Below are positions 45,592-55,312 of a DNA stretch of 64,000 nt, in pieces. The notes under the pieces were generated by a model that saw only the letters and a list, made by a program, of their open reading frames with translations, had not been told where the DNA came from and ran no database searches. The stretch is from Gammaproteobacteria bacterium (GTDB lineage Bacteria > Pseudomonadota > Gammaproteobacteria > Burkholderiales > Burkholderiaceae_C). Made by a program: the position numbers and the translations under genes. The stretch is from NCBI GenBank assembly GCA_018828125.1, contig JAHJWB010000018.1, positions 94,849 to 158,848 on the forward strand, written 5' to 3'. Position 1 is the first letter of the stretch; every line of letters begins with the position of its first letter.

Positions 45592-46164
45592 ATGAGCATC
45601 AAGAGCGACAGATGGATCCGCCGCATGGCGGCCGAGCACGGAATGATCGAGCCCTTTGAGCCCGGCCAGGTGCGCGAGGTTGAGGGCAAGAAGATCATCA
45701 GCTACGGCACCAGCAGCTACGGTTACGACATCCGCTGCGCGCCCGAATTCAAGGTGTTCACCAACATCCACAGCACCGTGGTGGACCCGAAGAACTTCGA
45801 CGAGAAGAGCTTTGTGGATTTTGAGGGGGACAGCTGCATCATCCCGCCCAACAGCTTTGCGCTCGCCCGCACGATGGAATACTTTCGCATTCCCCGCAAC
45901 GTGCTCACCATCTGCTTGGGTAAAAGCACTTACGCGCGCTGCGGCATCATCGTCAACGTCACCCCGTTCGAGCCCGAATGGGAGGGCTATGTGACGCTGG
46001 AGTTTTCCAACACCACGCCGCTGCCTGCCCGCATCTACGCGGGGGAGGGCTGTGCCCAGGTGTTGTTTTTCGAGAGCGACAAGGACGACGTGTGTGAGGT
46101 CAGCTACAAAGACCGCGGCGGCAAGTACCAGGGCCAGGTAGGGGTGACGTTGCCCAAGGCCTGA
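45592..46164 (+). CDS. dcd: dCTP deaminase
   Basis: Converts dCTP to dUTP for thymidylate synthesis. The 190-residue product matches the family length (about 188) over its whole span: [55 protein letters not shown] with the catalytic Glu following in [10 protein letters not shown], and [10 protein letters not shown]. The start at 45592 has GGGAG upstream. It is a housekeeping gene. Confidence 0.97.
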   Translation: MSIKSDRWIRRMAAEHGMIEPFEPGQVREVEGKKIISYGTSSYGYDIRCAPEFKVFTNIHSTVVDPKNFDEKSFVDFEGDSCIIPPNSFALARTMEYFRIPRNVLTICLGKSTYARCGIIVNVTPFEPEWEGYVTLEFSNTTPLPARIYAGEGCAQVLFFESDKDDVCEVSYKDRGGKYQGQVGVTLPKA

Positions 46165-46309
46165 CGGGCAGGGGGGGTGCGGCGGCGGCGGTGGCGTCCT
46201 ACAGCACCACTGCCGGTTGGCCGAAATGCAAGCAGGGGTAAGTTTTCTTAGCATGGATGTCATGTTCCAGCGCCATGCTGGGGCAACCGAATCTGGAAGG
46301 AACCTTGCC

Positions 46310-46783
46310 ATGTTGACCTTTGCCACTCCCTCCGTTGCTCCCTCGGTAGCCGCATGGATCGGCTCGTTGGCGGCTCCGTTCACCACCTTTTTCAGTGCAA
46401 CTTCAGGTCAGTCCGACAGTCGGCAGGCCGTGGGTAGCGCATTACCTGACCGCTCAACGGGCGACGCCATTCGTCTGGTAGCGTCCACTCTGGCCAGTTC
46501 GTCTGTGGATGAAGCAGGCCACCGCACATGTGCTGCAGAAGCTGCCGAAACCGGCGTGACTTACTGGCCCTGCGAGCGGCTCAACGCTTTTATCTTGCAA
46601 ATGGCAGCCCATGGACACTGCGTGAGTGCCGCGATGATGCTGGGCCATCGTCCATACGCAGTGCAGCAATTGGCCGCGGCGCAGCAGGTGCCCGACGAGG
46701 CGCTGCGCAATCTGGCTGCCGAACTGCAAACGTACTTTGATGCGCCGCCCGACTCCGCTGCTCAGCAGCTTGCTGCTCTGTAA
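46310..46783 (+). CDS. Hypothetical protein
   Basis: Unrecognised protein of 157 residues from the ATG at 46310, chosen because AAGGA lies eight bases upstream; an in-frame upstream ATG would add up to 31 residues. The N-terminus (MLTFATPSVAPSVAAWIG) is mildly hydrophobic but not a clear signal. The C-terminal half (about 85-157) is helical with WPCERLNAFILQMAAHGHCV. It lies between dcd and a convergent GGDEF gene. No domain can be named. Confidence 0.6.
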   Translation: MLTFATPSVAPSVAAWIGSLAAPFTTFFSATSGQSDSRQAVGSALPDRSTGDAIRLVASTLASSSVDEAGHRTCAAEAAETGVTYWPCERLNAFILQMAAHGHCVSAAMMLGHRPYAVQQLAAAQQVPDEALRNLAAELQTYFDAPPDSAAQQLAAL

Positions 46784-46819
46784 AACAGACGGTGGGCCGT
46801 AGAACATGTGGGCCGGAGT

Positions 46820-48520
46820 TCAAGCCTCCACGCACACCCGGTTGCGGCCCTGGCCTTTGGCTTCGTAGAGCGCGGCGTCGCCACGGCGCAGGATGTCCGT
46901 GCCGTTGTCCTGCAAGCCGCGCATGCTGGCCACGCCAGCACTCACGGTGATGGAGCCCACCACTGGGTCTTGCTGATCTGCCATGGCCTGGACCACCGCC
47001 TGGGCAATGGCTTGGGCACCGGCCAGATCAGTGTCTGGCAACAACACCACAAACTCTTCGCCGCCCAAACGGGCGATCACGTCAGAGCCTCGCAGGCGCT
47101 CTTCCAGCGTCCGTGCAAGCCGCCTGAGCACCTCATCGCCTGCTTCGTGGCCGTAGGTGTCGTTCACGCGTTTGAAGTGGTCTACGTCCACGGTGATCAG
47201 GCTCAACGGCCTTCCACTGCGGCGGGCCATGGCCAGGCCAAACGCCATCTGCGTTTCGAACCCGCGCCGGTTGAGCAAACCTGTCAATGCGTCGGTGCGG
47301 GCCTGCAGGTCCAGCGCTCGGTTGGCTGCCTCCAGTTCCAGCGTTCGCAGGCGGACTTTTTCTTCCATGGCCTCGCGGGCAGCCAGCAGGCGGTGCGTCA
47401 TGCGGCCCAGCGCCACCGAGAGTTTTGTCACTTCGCGATTGCTGTACACAGCAGGGATGTCGGCGCCAGGCTTCCCAGCTTCCACCGCGCTCGCCGCGTT
47501 GGCCAGCGCGTCTAGGTCCTCGCTCAGTCGGCGCGCTGCCATCCATGCCAGTGCAGACGCCAACAGCGCGGCGATCAGCCCCATCGCAAGTGTCATGCGC
47601 ACGGTGCGATTGGCCTCGGCAAATGCCAACTCCACGGGTTGGCGCGCCACAATGAGCCATCCCAGATCGCTGGGGGCGTTGCGCGGTTGCAGCTGGGTGG
47701 CGGCGGTAAGGTAGCGCTGCTGGTCCTGCCAACGCACCACGGCGGTGTCAATCCGTCCGCCATCGCGGTTGTTGTTGATGTGGAGGCCTTCGGGCAAGCG
47801 CTGGCCCGCGGCTTGCAGCGCGGCTGTCTGCCCGCTGGGCGCGAGGATCATCTCGCCCTCCCGGTCAAAGATAAAGAGTTCGAGCGAGCTTTCGTCCGAA
47901 CGGGGAGGCGTGAGGCTTTCGAGCACCTCCCGCGTCCATTCCCAGCTGCCATGAATGCCCAGCACGCCCACGGTGGTCGGGCCCAGGCGGATTGGAGCGG
48001 CGAAGTCGACGAATCGATAGGGTTCGCCGGATGCCAGTGGGGGAAGCAGCTTTTCCAGCAGTTTGGCGGGATGTACGTCGCCTACGTGTACCTCTTTGAT
48101 GCCGGCTTTGAACCAGGGTCGTTCGGACACGCTTTGGCCCACCAGCATGCCATTGGTGGCCGAGCGCACGACGCCTTGTGCGTCTGCAACGCCAATCCAC
48201 AGGTTGCTGGGGCGAGTGGCCTGACTGCGCGCCAACAAGTGTTGGGCTTCCGGGGCCTCCAGGCCCTGGGTCCATATCACCTCTGCGCTGGCCAGCACCT
48301 CGGCCTCGCGGCTGCGTTCCAGCAGCCCATTGGCCAGCAGCTTGCCTGCGTTTTCGGCCACCATCTGCAGCGACTCGCCGGCATCCCGTTGCAGCCGCCG
48401 CTTGAACAGCTCGCCGAAAGCCAGAGACAGCAGCACCGAGAGCATCACCACCAAGGTGCCAAAGACCAACGCAATCTGCATGCGCAAGCCACGGTCTGCA
48501 AAGCGGGCGATCAGCATCAT
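46820..48520 (-). CDS. Membrane-anchored GGDEF diguanylate cyclase
   Basis: Protein of 566 residues likely to make c-di-GMP. Order: membrane segment near 15-35, extracytoplasmic Cache-type sensor about 40-275 (WIGVADAQGVVRSATNG), second membrane segment about 283-305, HAMP-like linker and coiled coil, GGDEF domain from about 395 with VDVDHFKRVNDTYGH and LGGEEF. An inhibitory I-site RGSD lies just before it. The start at 48520 (MMLIARFADR) overlaps the stop of the ornithine cyclodeaminase-like gene by four bases, so the two are coupled. Confidence 0.92.
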   Translation of the reverse strand: MMLIARFADRGLRMQIALVFGTLVVMLSVLLSLAFGELFKRRLQRDAGESLQMVAENAGKLLANGLLERSREAEVLASAEVIWTQGLEAPEAQHLLARSQATRPSNLWIGVADAQGVVRSATNGMLVGQSVSERPWFKAGIKEVHVGDVHPAKLLEKLLPPLASGEPYRFVDFAAPIRLGPTTVGVLGIHGSWEWTREVLESLTPPRSDESSLELFIFDREGEMILAPSGQTAALQAAGQRLPEGLHINNNRDGGRIDTAVVRWQDQQRYLTAATQLQPRNAPSDLGWLIVARQPVELAFAEANRTVRMTLAMGLIAALLASALAWMAARRLSEDLDALANAASAVEAGKPGADIPAVYSNREVTKLSVALGRMTHRLLAAREAMEEKVRLRTLELEAANRALDLQARTDALTGLLNRRGFETQMAFGLAMARRSGRPLSLITVDVDHFKRVNDTYGHEAGDEVLRRLARTLEERLRGSDVIARLGGEEFVVLLPDTDLAGAQAIAQAVVQAMADQQDPVVGSITVSAGVASMRGLQDNGTDILRRGDAALYEAKGQGRNRVCVEA

Positions 48521-49467
48521 GTTTGGGCCTGATGAGGGTTTGGCCGCATCGCCAGCCGCGCAGCCGCCAGGTCCCACCCCGCCCAGCCGCAGCTTTTGAA
48601 CAACACCGGCCCTGGGCGCGCGGTGAAAAGGCCCCGCACGACATCGCGCAGGGTCGGGAGGGCCTCCACATCCAAGCCCGCCTGCAGCAGGTCGCCAGCT
48701 TCGTGGCAGGCATCTTCGGTGTCCACCACGATCTGCCCCTGGTGCGCGAAATGTTGGCACAGCGATGGCGAGAGTTCAGCCATGCTGGGGGTAAAGGCAC
48801 CCACGGCCGCCACAAAGGCGTCAGGCCGGGGGGGCGTGGTGAGCACGATGTTATGGGCTGGCGTGCAGGTCACGATCAGGGAGCAGTGGGGCGTCGCCGC
48901 ATCCGCGTCCTCCACCACGCGGACACTGGCGCCCAGCGCACGCACCTGTTCCGCCAATAGCCGGGCGCTGTGTGCACTGCGTGACGTCACCCATACCCTT
49001 TGCACGCCCAGGCCGTGGATGAATGCCTGCGCATGGGCCAGCCCCTGCACGCCGGCGCCCACGATGAGAAGGGGGCCTTGTGGCACCTGTGCCAGATGGC
49101 GGGCGGCCAGCAGCGAGACCGCTGCGGTGCGCCGTGCTGTCACCGTGGGGCCGTCCAGCACCCGTCGGCGCTCACCCGTGGCAATGTCGAACACCACCAC
49201 ATCGCCCTGGATGGCGGGGCGCCCCGTGCCTGCATTGCCGGGAGTAAGGGTGATGAGCTTGGTCATTGCCACAGTGCTGTCGGTGGCGGGCATCACAAAA
49301 AGACAGCCGCCCTGGGGGAGCGGGAGTACGCTGCGGGCAGGTACCGAAACGGTGCGGTCGTTCAGCAGGGTAGAAATTTCGTCGGCCAAAGGGCCCCATG
49401 GCAGCAGCGCCGCAGTGCTTGCGGCGTCCAGCGCGCCAGAGGGGACAGAAGAGGGGGCGAAAAGCAT
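48517..49467 (-). CDS. Ornithine cyclodeaminase/mu-crystallin family protein
   Basis: NAD(P)-binding protein of 316 residues. The dinucleotide site is LLIVGAGVQGLAHAQAF near residue 135, and the family N-terminus has a substrate Lys in AMTKLITLTPGN. Members include ornithine cyclodeaminase and the delta-1-pyrroline/piperideine-2-carboxylate reductases; the latter is as likely here. It lies 108 bases after pyroglutamyl peptidase on the same strand and is coupled to the GGDEF gene. A role in proline, hydroxyproline or lysine metabolism is inferred. Confidence 0.85.
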   Translation of the reverse strand: MLFAPSSVPSGALDAASTAALLPWGPLADEISTLLNDRTVSVPARSVLPLPQGGCLFVMPATDSTVAMTKLITLTPGNAGTGRPAIQGDVVVFDIATGERRRVLDGPTVTARRTAAVSLLAARHLAQVPQGPLLIVGAGVQGLAHAQAFIHGLGVQRVWVTSRSAHSARLLAEQVRALGASVRVVEDADAATPHCSLIVTCTPAHNIVLTTPPRPDAFVAAVGAFTPSMAELSPSLCQHFAHQGQIVVDTEDACHEAGDLLQAGLDVEALPTLRDVVRGLFTARPGPVLFKSCGWAGWDLAAARLAMRPNPHQAQT

Positions 49468-49575
49468 GGTCTGACTTTACACAGCACAAGGTGGGAAGGG
49501 GAGCGGGCAAGCCCTCAGGCGTCGCCGGGTGAACGGCTGCACACCCCGCGAGATCGACGCCGCGCTTGCAGTCAC

Positions 49576-50250
49576 TCAGTGGGTGGCGCCCGCTCCAAGC
49601 GTGATGTCCTGTTGCGTCCGTATGGCCGCCTCCAGCGCGGTGTAGACGCCACGTACCATGTCCCGCAACGCCAGGTGAGGGGCACCTTGTTCGGGCAGCC
49701 AGGGAACATGCACAAACCCACCCCGTGCGCCAGCCGGTCCTGCGCCATGCGCCAGCAGGTGCATCAGCCCATACAGGACATGGTTGCAGACAAAGGTGCC
49801 TGCGGTTTGCGACACCTCACACGGTATGCCCGCCTTCAGAACCGCGCGCAGCATGGCCTTGACGGGCAGGCTCGAAAAATACGCGGCGGGCCCGTTGCGC
49901 ACCACCGGCGTGTCGATGGGCTGGTCGCCCCGGTTGTCGGCAATGCGAGCGTCGTTGATGTTGATGCCAATACGCTCCAGAGACAGGGCACTGCGCCCAC
50001 CTGCCTGGCCCAGGCACAGGGTGATGGCCGGTTGGTGCAGCGCCAGCAAGGCCTGTAGCCGCTGGAGCGATTCGTCAAACACGGTGGGCAACTGGGCCGC
50101 CACCACCGTATGGCCTGCAATGCGCTGGTCGTGCAGCGCCTGCGCGATCAGCCAACTGGGGTTCTGGGTGTCGCCACCGAAGGGGTCAAACCCGGTGAGC
50201 AGAATCAGCCGCTCCGCCCGGGGTGCGAAATGGGGTGCGTCGTGGGGCAT
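49576..50250 (-). CDS. pcp: Pyroglutamyl-peptidase I
   Basis: Cytosolic C15 cysteine peptidase (224 residues) that removes N-terminal pyroglutamate. The triad is visible: Glu in LSLERIGININDARI, Cys in AGTFVCNHVLYGLMH and His in GGFVHVPWLPEQ. LLTGFDPFGGDTQNPSW is the family N-terminal signature. The first dozen residues (MPHDAPHFAPRAER) precede it and the true start could be a little later. It is divergent from the zinc metallopeptidase gene. Confidence 0.93.
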   Translation of the reverse strand: MPHDAPHFAPRAERLILLTGFDPFGGDTQNPSWLIAQALHDQRIAGHTVVAAQLPTVFDESLQRLQALLALHQPAITLCLGQAGGRSALSLERIGININDARIADNRGDQPIDTPVVRNGPAAYFSSLPVKAMLRAVLKAGIPCEVSQTAGTFVCNHVLYGLMHLLAHGAGPAGARGGFVHVPWLPEQGAPHLALRDMVRGVYTALEAAIRTQQDITLGAGATH

Positions 50251-50402
50251 GGCGTGTGAGGTGCGGCAGCTGTTGGAAACGTGGGTGCAAAAGCGGCGGT
50301 TTCTTCTTTTTCGGTGGATGGTAGCGGGCCGCCCCGAGGCGCGCTTCGGCGCGTAATATGTCGCCCATGCCCTCCGCCTCTGGAGCGTGCGGGAGAACCG
50401 GT

Positions 50403-51275
50403 ATGAAATGGGAAGGCAATCGAGAATCCGACAACGTGGAAGACCGCCGCAGCGGCGGGGGCGGATCGCCCATCTTTGGCGGGCGCAGCATCGGCATCGG
50501 GACCATCGTGATTGCGCTGGTGGGCGGCTGGGTGCTCGGGATCAACCCATTGACGATTTTGGGGTTGCTGAGCGGCGGTGGCCCGCCCGCACAGGTGCAG
50601 TCCCAAGGCCCCGCACAGCGCCCACCTGCAGATGACACCATGGCCCGGTTTGTTTCCACGGTGCTGGCAGATACCGAAGACGTGTGGAAGACCGTTTTCA
50701 GCCAGGGTGGTGGCACCTACCGGGAGCCGCGGCTGGTGTTGTTTCGGGGCTCCACGCCCACGGCCTGTGGCACGGGGCAGGCCGCCATGGGTCCGTTTTA
50801 TTGCCCCGCAGACCAAAAGGTCTACATCGACCTCGGTTTTTACGAAACCCTGAAGAACCGCCTGGGCGCGCCCGGCGACTTTGCGCAGGCCTATGTGATC
50901 GCCCACGAGGTGGGCCACCACGTGCAGAACCAGCTGGGCATCAGCGGCAAGGTCGATCAAATGCGCGGGCGGGTGAGCAAGGTCGAATACAACGCACTGT
51001 CGGTGCGACTGGAGCTGCAGGCCGACTGTTTTGCCGGGGTGTGGGCCCACCACGCCCAAAGCGCGCGCCAGATCCTGGAAAAAGGCGACGTCGAAGAGGC
51101 CATGAATGCGGCCGCCAAGATTGGTGACGACGCCCTGCAGCGCGCCGGTGGTGGTGCGGTGGTGCCTGATAGTTTCACCCATGGCACCAGCGCTCAGCGC
51201 CAGCGCTGGTTCCACAATGGGCTGCAGAACGGCAGCGTGAAAGGCTGCGACACGTTTGCGGCCCGCAGTCTGTAG
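50403..51275 (+). CDS. YpfJ-like neutral zinc metallopeptidase
   Basis: Product of 290 residues from the ATG at 50403 ([10 protein letters not shown]), preceded by GGGAG. One membrane segment near 28-52 follows a Gly-rich stretch; the periplasmic part carries HEVGHH (zinc ligands and catalytic Glu) near residue 170 and a downstream [14 protein letters not shown] helix with the third ligand. The Cys in AADQ-type contexts ([15 protein letters not shown]) match the family. Physiological substrate is unknown. Confidence 0.92.
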   Translation: MKWEGNRESDNVEDRRSGGGGSPIFGGRSIGIGTIVIALVGGWVLGINPLTILGLLSGGGPPAQVQSQGPAQRPPADDTMARFVSTVLADTEDVWKTVFSQGGGTYREPRLVLFRGSTPTACGTGQAAMGPFYCPADQKVYIDLGFYETLKNRLGAPGDFAQAYVIAHEVGHHVQNQLGISGKVDQMRGRVSKVEYNALSVRLELQADCFAGVWAHHAQSARQILEKGDVEEAMNAAAKIGDDALQRAGGGAVVPDSFTHGTSAQRQRWFHNGLQNGSVKGCDTFAARSL

Positions 51276-51318
51276 CGGGCCGCGCCGATACGTGAGTTGT
51301 TGATCAAAGCCGCTGCCC

Positions 51319-53556
51319 ATGTCGCCCGCGCCGCACCTGACGGACATGGCTGCTGCCACAACGGCGGGTGCGGCTCCGGCCACAGACAGCGGTTCGTCTG
51401 ACGGCGCTCAGGGCGCTGCAGTCGGGCCGTCCGCTCCGCCGCCTTCGGGTGTCGCCGCGGCGTGGTCCGCAGCTGCCGTGACCGTGCCGCATGCCGTGGG
51501 GCTGGGCCTGCTGGCCTTTGCGCCCCTGGCGGGCGACTACTCGCTGGCGGCATTGGCCTTGTGGTCGGCGGCCTTGCCGGGGTTGCTGCTGACCCTGGTG
51601 GCGCCACGCGCCGGTGTGGTTTATGCGCCCACCACTGTGGTCGCCTTGCTGTTTGCCGCGGTGTTGGCCACAGCGCATGGTGCAGCGCCCTCGCTCGGGC
51701 TGAGCGCCCGACAGGTGTTGGCGGTGAGCGGCACTACGGTCGCCTTGGCCTTTGTCTTTCAATGGTTGCTGGGCGTGCTGCGGCTGGCGTCGGTGGCGCG
51801 GTTTCTGCCCATATCGGTCACCCACGGGTTTGCGGCGGGGGTGGGATTGTCCATGGTGCTGGGGCAGGTGCACAACGGTTTTGGGGCAGGTGCTGCCGCG
51901 TTGTGGAACGCGCGCACGGGCTGGCATGCGCTGGCGGCTTTTGCGGTGGTGGTGTTGGCATGGTGGTTGCGCCGCCTTTGGCCGCGCATGCCCGGGTTGA
52001 TGTCTGCTGTCGTGCTGGTGGCACTGGCCGTGGCGTTGGCGGGCGTGTGGGGGGCTGGGCTGGGGGATGTGTTTGCACCCGCCACGCAGCCCAGCGCGTT
52101 CGCGTGGCCTTTGCTTCCCGATTGGTCTGGCATCCCGTGGATGGCGCTGGCGCGGGAGCAAGGGTCGGCGCTGGTGGTGCTGGCGCTGCTGATGGCGCTG
52201 GTCAACAGCCTCGAGATTCTGGTGTTCAACCAGGAACTGGAGCTGGACCACGGCCTGCGTGGCAACGCCAACCTGGCGCTGCGCCGCGAGAGTCTTCTGG
52301 GCGCCTTGTGTGGCCTGGCGGGGATGATTCCCGCATCGACAAGCGCATCCCGCTCGCGCATTGTGCTGGCGCAAGCGGGGTCTTCGCGCAGTGCATTGGC
52401 AATCGGGCCGCGCTGGCATGCCGGCATCATGCTGGGCGTGGCTGTCACGGGCGCATGGTGGCTGCACTGGGTGCCCATGGCCTGCCTCGCGGGCGGGTTG
52501 GTGTTGGCGGGGTTGATGCAAGTGCCGGGGCTGATGTGGTCGCTGCGCTACGCGCGCCGCTCGCGGGTGACCTGGGCGCAAAGCTGGCTGGTGGCGCTGG
52601 TGTTTGCGGTGATGGGCGGTGTTGGTGCGCTGGTGGCGGGCTTGGTGGTGGCCACGTTTGTGTTGCTGCACGACTCGGCTGCCAAGGTGCTGCGCCATGT
52701 GCGGCTGGATGGCGAATTGCGTTCGCGTCGCCTGCGCCGGGCGGGTTCGGACACCTGGCTGGCCCCGCGCATGAACCAGGTGGCGGTGTTTGAACTCCAG
52801 GGCGTGATGTCGTTTGGCGTGGCCGCCCACCTGGCCGAACAGGTGCGCTTGCTGCTGCAGCCCCGGCATCGATGGGTGATTCTGGATGCGGGCCGGGTGC
52901 CCGCGTGGGACAGCACCGCCATGGCCCAACTGCGCGCTCTGGTGCGCGACCTGGACCAGCAAGGCATTGCCGCGGCCGTGGCGGCGCTGGATCCCTTAGC
53001 CGCAGAGCACGCGGGCGACCAGGTGCGCGGTTTTGCCGACCTGGACCGCGCGCTGGAATGGGCCGAGGCAGGGATCCTGTCGCAACGTCCCATTGAGCAG
53101 CGACCCGCCCACCCTGAGCGAGATTTGCTGGGCGAAATCGGCGAAGGCGTTCCGCGCGCCGCGTCCAACGCGCTGCTGGCGCTGCTGCAGCACCAGGATG
53201 TACCCGCGCACGCCGTGGTGTTCAACGCGGGCGATACCGACCACGACCTGCTGGTGGTGCAGTCGGGCCATATCACCCTGGTGACCCAGTGGCCGCCGGA
53301 CAAGGGCCTGCGCCTGGCCACGGTGGGTCCAGGCATGGCGTTTGGCGAGATGGCGTTTCTGAACGGCGCAGCCCGCAGCGCCAGCGCAGGTGTCGAGCGA
53401 GGCACCGCGCATCTGGTGCGTTTGTCGCGCGCCCACTTTGATGCGTGGGCCCGGCAGCACCCAGAAGCCGCACTCACGGTGATGAATAACCTCGCCCAGA
53501 TCGGGGCGAGGCGGTTGGCTGTGACCACACGGCAATTGCGGGCCGTGTTGGAATGA
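51319..53556 (+). CDS. SulP transporter with STAS and cyclic-nucleotide-binding domains
   Basis: Protein of 745 residues. Residues about 45-450 form the SulP (SLC26) membrane domain with 12-14 segments (SVTHGFAAGVGLSMVLGQ, GMIPASTSASRSR). A STAS domain follows at about 480-590 (MNQVAVFELQGVMSFG, ILDAGRVPAWDSTAMAQL). The tail, about 615-740, is a cNMP-binding fold with the phosphate cassette FGEMAFLNGAARSASA. The anion is not predictable. No Shine-Dalgarno is obvious, and an ATG at 51346 is an alternative start. Confidence 0.88.
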   Translation: MSPAPHLTDMAAATTAGAAPATDSGSSDGAQGAAVGPSAPPPSGVAAAWSAAAVTVPHAVGLGLLAFAPLAGDYSLAALALWSAALPGLLLTLVAPRAGVVYAPTTVVALLFAAVLATAHGAAPSLGLSARQVLAVSGTTVALAFVFQWLLGVLRLASVARFLPISVTHGFAAGVGLSMVLGQVHNGFGAGAAALWNARTGWHALAAFAVVVLAWWLRRLWPRMPGLMSAVVLVALAVALAGVWGAGLGDVFAPATQPSAFAWPLLPDWSGIPWMALAREQGSALVVLALLMALVNSLEILVFNQELELDHGLRGNANLALRRESLLGALCGLAGMIPASTSASRSRIVLAQAGSSRSALAIGPRWHAGIMLGVAVTGAWWLHWVPMACLAGGLVLAGLMQVPGLMWSLRYARRSRVTWAQSWLVALVFAVMGGVGALVAGLVVATFVLLHDSAAKVLRHVRLDGELRSRRLRRAGSDTWLAPRMNQVAVFELQGVMSFGVAAHLAEQVRLLLQPRHRWVILDAGRVPAWDSTAMAQLRALVRDLDQQGIAAAVAALDPLAAEHAGDQVRGFADLDRALEWAEAGILSQRPIEQRPAHPERDLLGEIGEGVPRAASNALLALLQHQDVPAHAVVFNAGDTDHDLLVVQSGHITLVTQWPPDKGLRLATVGPGMAFGEMAFLNGAARSASAGVERGTAHLVRLSRAHFDAWARQHPEAALTVMNNLAQIGARRLAVTTRQLRAVLE

Positions 53557-53624
53557 TTTTGAATAAATAGTGGCTGTGGCGCTCTATTTGTAAGCGCTGA
53601 TAGCTATCAAAAGAGTAGTAAATG
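53555..53624 (-). repeat. AGCGCT palindromic element, copy 12
   Basis: TGGCGCTCTATTTG and TAAGCGCTGATAGCTATC keep the reverse consensus with a mismatched stem. It starts at the SulP stop and lies between SulP and rhlE. Confidence 0.7.
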
Positions 53625-53717
53625 CCTGTGTTGTTATGCCCGTCATACCCGCCGTTTACCACGCCCCCACCGCAAAAAAACGCTTTTTGGGCCACCGGTG
53701 CGACAATAGAGGGCTAA

Positions 53718-55211
53718 ATGACAAGTTCCTTTTCCAATCTATCGCTGGCCGAGCCGCTGGCGCGCGCCGTAGCCGAAATGGGCTACGAGTCCATGACACC
53801 TATCCAGGAGCAAGCCATTCCGGTGGTGCTCACAGGGCAAGACGTGATGGGCGCTGCCCAGACCGGCACGGGTAAAACGGCGGCCTTCTCGCTGCCCTTG
53901 CTGCAGCGCCTGCTCAAGCATGAGAGCAGTTCTACATCCCCCGCCCGCCACCCAGTGCGTGCGTTGGTGCTGTTGCCCACGCGCGAGCTGGCCGATCAGG
54001 TCGCCCAGCAGATCGCGTTGTACGCCAAGTACACCAAGCTGCGCAGCACCGTGGTGTTTGGCGGCATGGACATGAAGCCCCAGACCATTGAACTGAAAAA
54101 AGGCGTTGAAGTGCTGGTGGCCACGCCAGGCCGCCTGCTCGACCACATCGAGGCCAAGAACGCGGTGCTCAACCAGGTGGAGTACGTGGTGCTCGACGAG
54201 GCCGACCGCATGCTGGACATCGGTTTCCTGCCCGATCTGCAGCGCATCCTGTCGTACCTGCCCAAGCAGCGCACCACGCTCCTGTTCAGCGCCACGTTCT
54301 CGCCCGAGATCAAACGCCTGGCCAGCAGCTACCTGCAAAACCCCATCACCATCGAAGTGGCCCGCCCGAACGAGACGGCCTCCACAGTGGAGCAGCGCTT
54401 TTACAGCGCCAACGACGACGACAAGCGCCGGGCCATCCACCAGGTGCTCAAAAGCCGTGGCCTGAAGCAGGCCTTCATCTTTGTGAATAGCAAGCTCGGT
54501 TGCGCCCGCCTCGCGCGCAGCCTGGAGCGCGAAGGCCTGAAGACCGCCGCGCTGCATGGCGACAAGAGCCAGGACGAGCGCCTCAAGGCCCTCGAAGCAT
54601 TCAAGAGCGGTGAAGTCGATCTGCTGGTGTGCACCGATGTGGCGGCTCGCGGGCTGGACATCAAGGATGTGCCCGCTGTCTTCAACTTTGATGTGCCGTT
54701 CAACGCGGAAGACTACGTGCACCGCATTGGCCGCACGGGCCGTGCGGGTGCGTCGGGCCTGGCGGTCACGCTGGTGTCGGGCAGCGATACCCGCTTGGTG
54801 GCCGACATCGAGAAGCTGATCAAGAAGAAGATCGATCTCGAAGCCATCGAATACGAAGAAGACCAGCCCCGTGGTCGCATCAACGACGGCCGCCGCGCCT
54901 GGCGTGAGGCAGGAGAAACCGGTGATGGTCGCGATGCCATTGGTTCCGCCCCACGCCGTGACCGCGAGCCTCGCCCTTCGGGCCGCGAGCCCCGCGAGCC
55001 GCGCGAACAGTACCGCGGGTTCCGCCCCGCAGTCGCCTCGCGCGACCCGTTCTTTGAAAAACCTTACGAGGCCAGCGCCGCACCCGATGCCGCACCTGCC
55101 TGGGAAGCCGCCAAGTCCGCACAGCGCAGCAGCATTTCGGCCAACATCAAGCCCAAGCGCAAGGTCGCCGCGCTGTTCAAAGCAGCCCAGCCTGAGACGT
55201 CCACCCAATAA
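53718..55211 (+). CDS. rhlE: DEAD-box RNA helicase, RhlE type
   Basis: ATP-dependent RNA helicase of 497 residues. Motifs in order: Q motif MTPIQEQAIP, motif I AQTGTGKTAAF near 51-61, PTRELADQV, VLDEADRML, SATFSPE, VCTDVAARGLD and HRIGRTGRAG near 335. After the two RecA-like domains (to about 375) comes an Arg-rich, low-complexity tail (RDREPRPSGREPREPREQ) and a short Lys-rich end, as in RhlE. It is probably involved in RNA folding, ribosome assembly or cold adaptation. Confidence 0.95.
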   Translation: MTSSFSNLSLAEPLARAVAEMGYESMTPIQEQAIPVVLTGQDVMGAAQTGTGKTAAFSLPLLQRLLKHESSSTSPARHPVRALVLLPTRELADQVAQQIALYAKYTKLRSTVVFGGMDMKPQTIELKKGVEVLVATPGRLLDHIEAKNAVLNQVEYVVLDEADRMLDIGFLPDLQRILSYLPKQRTTLLFSATFSPEIKRLASSYLQNPITIEVARPNETASTVEQRFYSANDDDKRRAIHQVLKSRGLKQAFIFVNSKLGCARLARSLEREGLKTAALHGDKSQDERLKALEAFKSGEVDLLVCTDVAARGLDIKDVPAVFNFDVPFNAEDYVHRIGRTGRAGASGLAVTLVSGSDTRLVADIEKLIKKKIDLEAIEYEEDQPRGRINDGRRAWREAGETGDGRDAIGSAPRRDREPRPSGREPREPREQYRGFRPAVASRDPFFEKPYEASAAPDAAPAWEAAKSAQRSSISANIKPKRKVAALFKAAQPETSTQ

Positions 55212-55212
55212 T

Positions 55213-55275
55213 TTTGGTCGAAATGGCTGCTAGCGCTTGATGGTAAAGCGCTGATAGCTATACAAAGAATAGCGG
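55213..55275 (-). repeat. AGCGCT palindromic element, copy 13
   Basis: TAGCGCTT (55231-55238) and AAGCGCTG (55246-55253), with CGAAATGGCTGC before and ATAGCTATACAAAG after. It lies between convergent rhlE and apaH and could terminate both. Confidence 0.82.
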
Positions 55276-55312
55276 CGTACAGGCCGAAATTTTTTTTGCC
55301 CTTGGCCTTGGT

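Noticed and set aside
51304..52962. Open frame of 552 codons on the minus strand
   Set aside because: It is antisense to the SulP gene, with His/Gln/Arg-rich low-complexity sequence.
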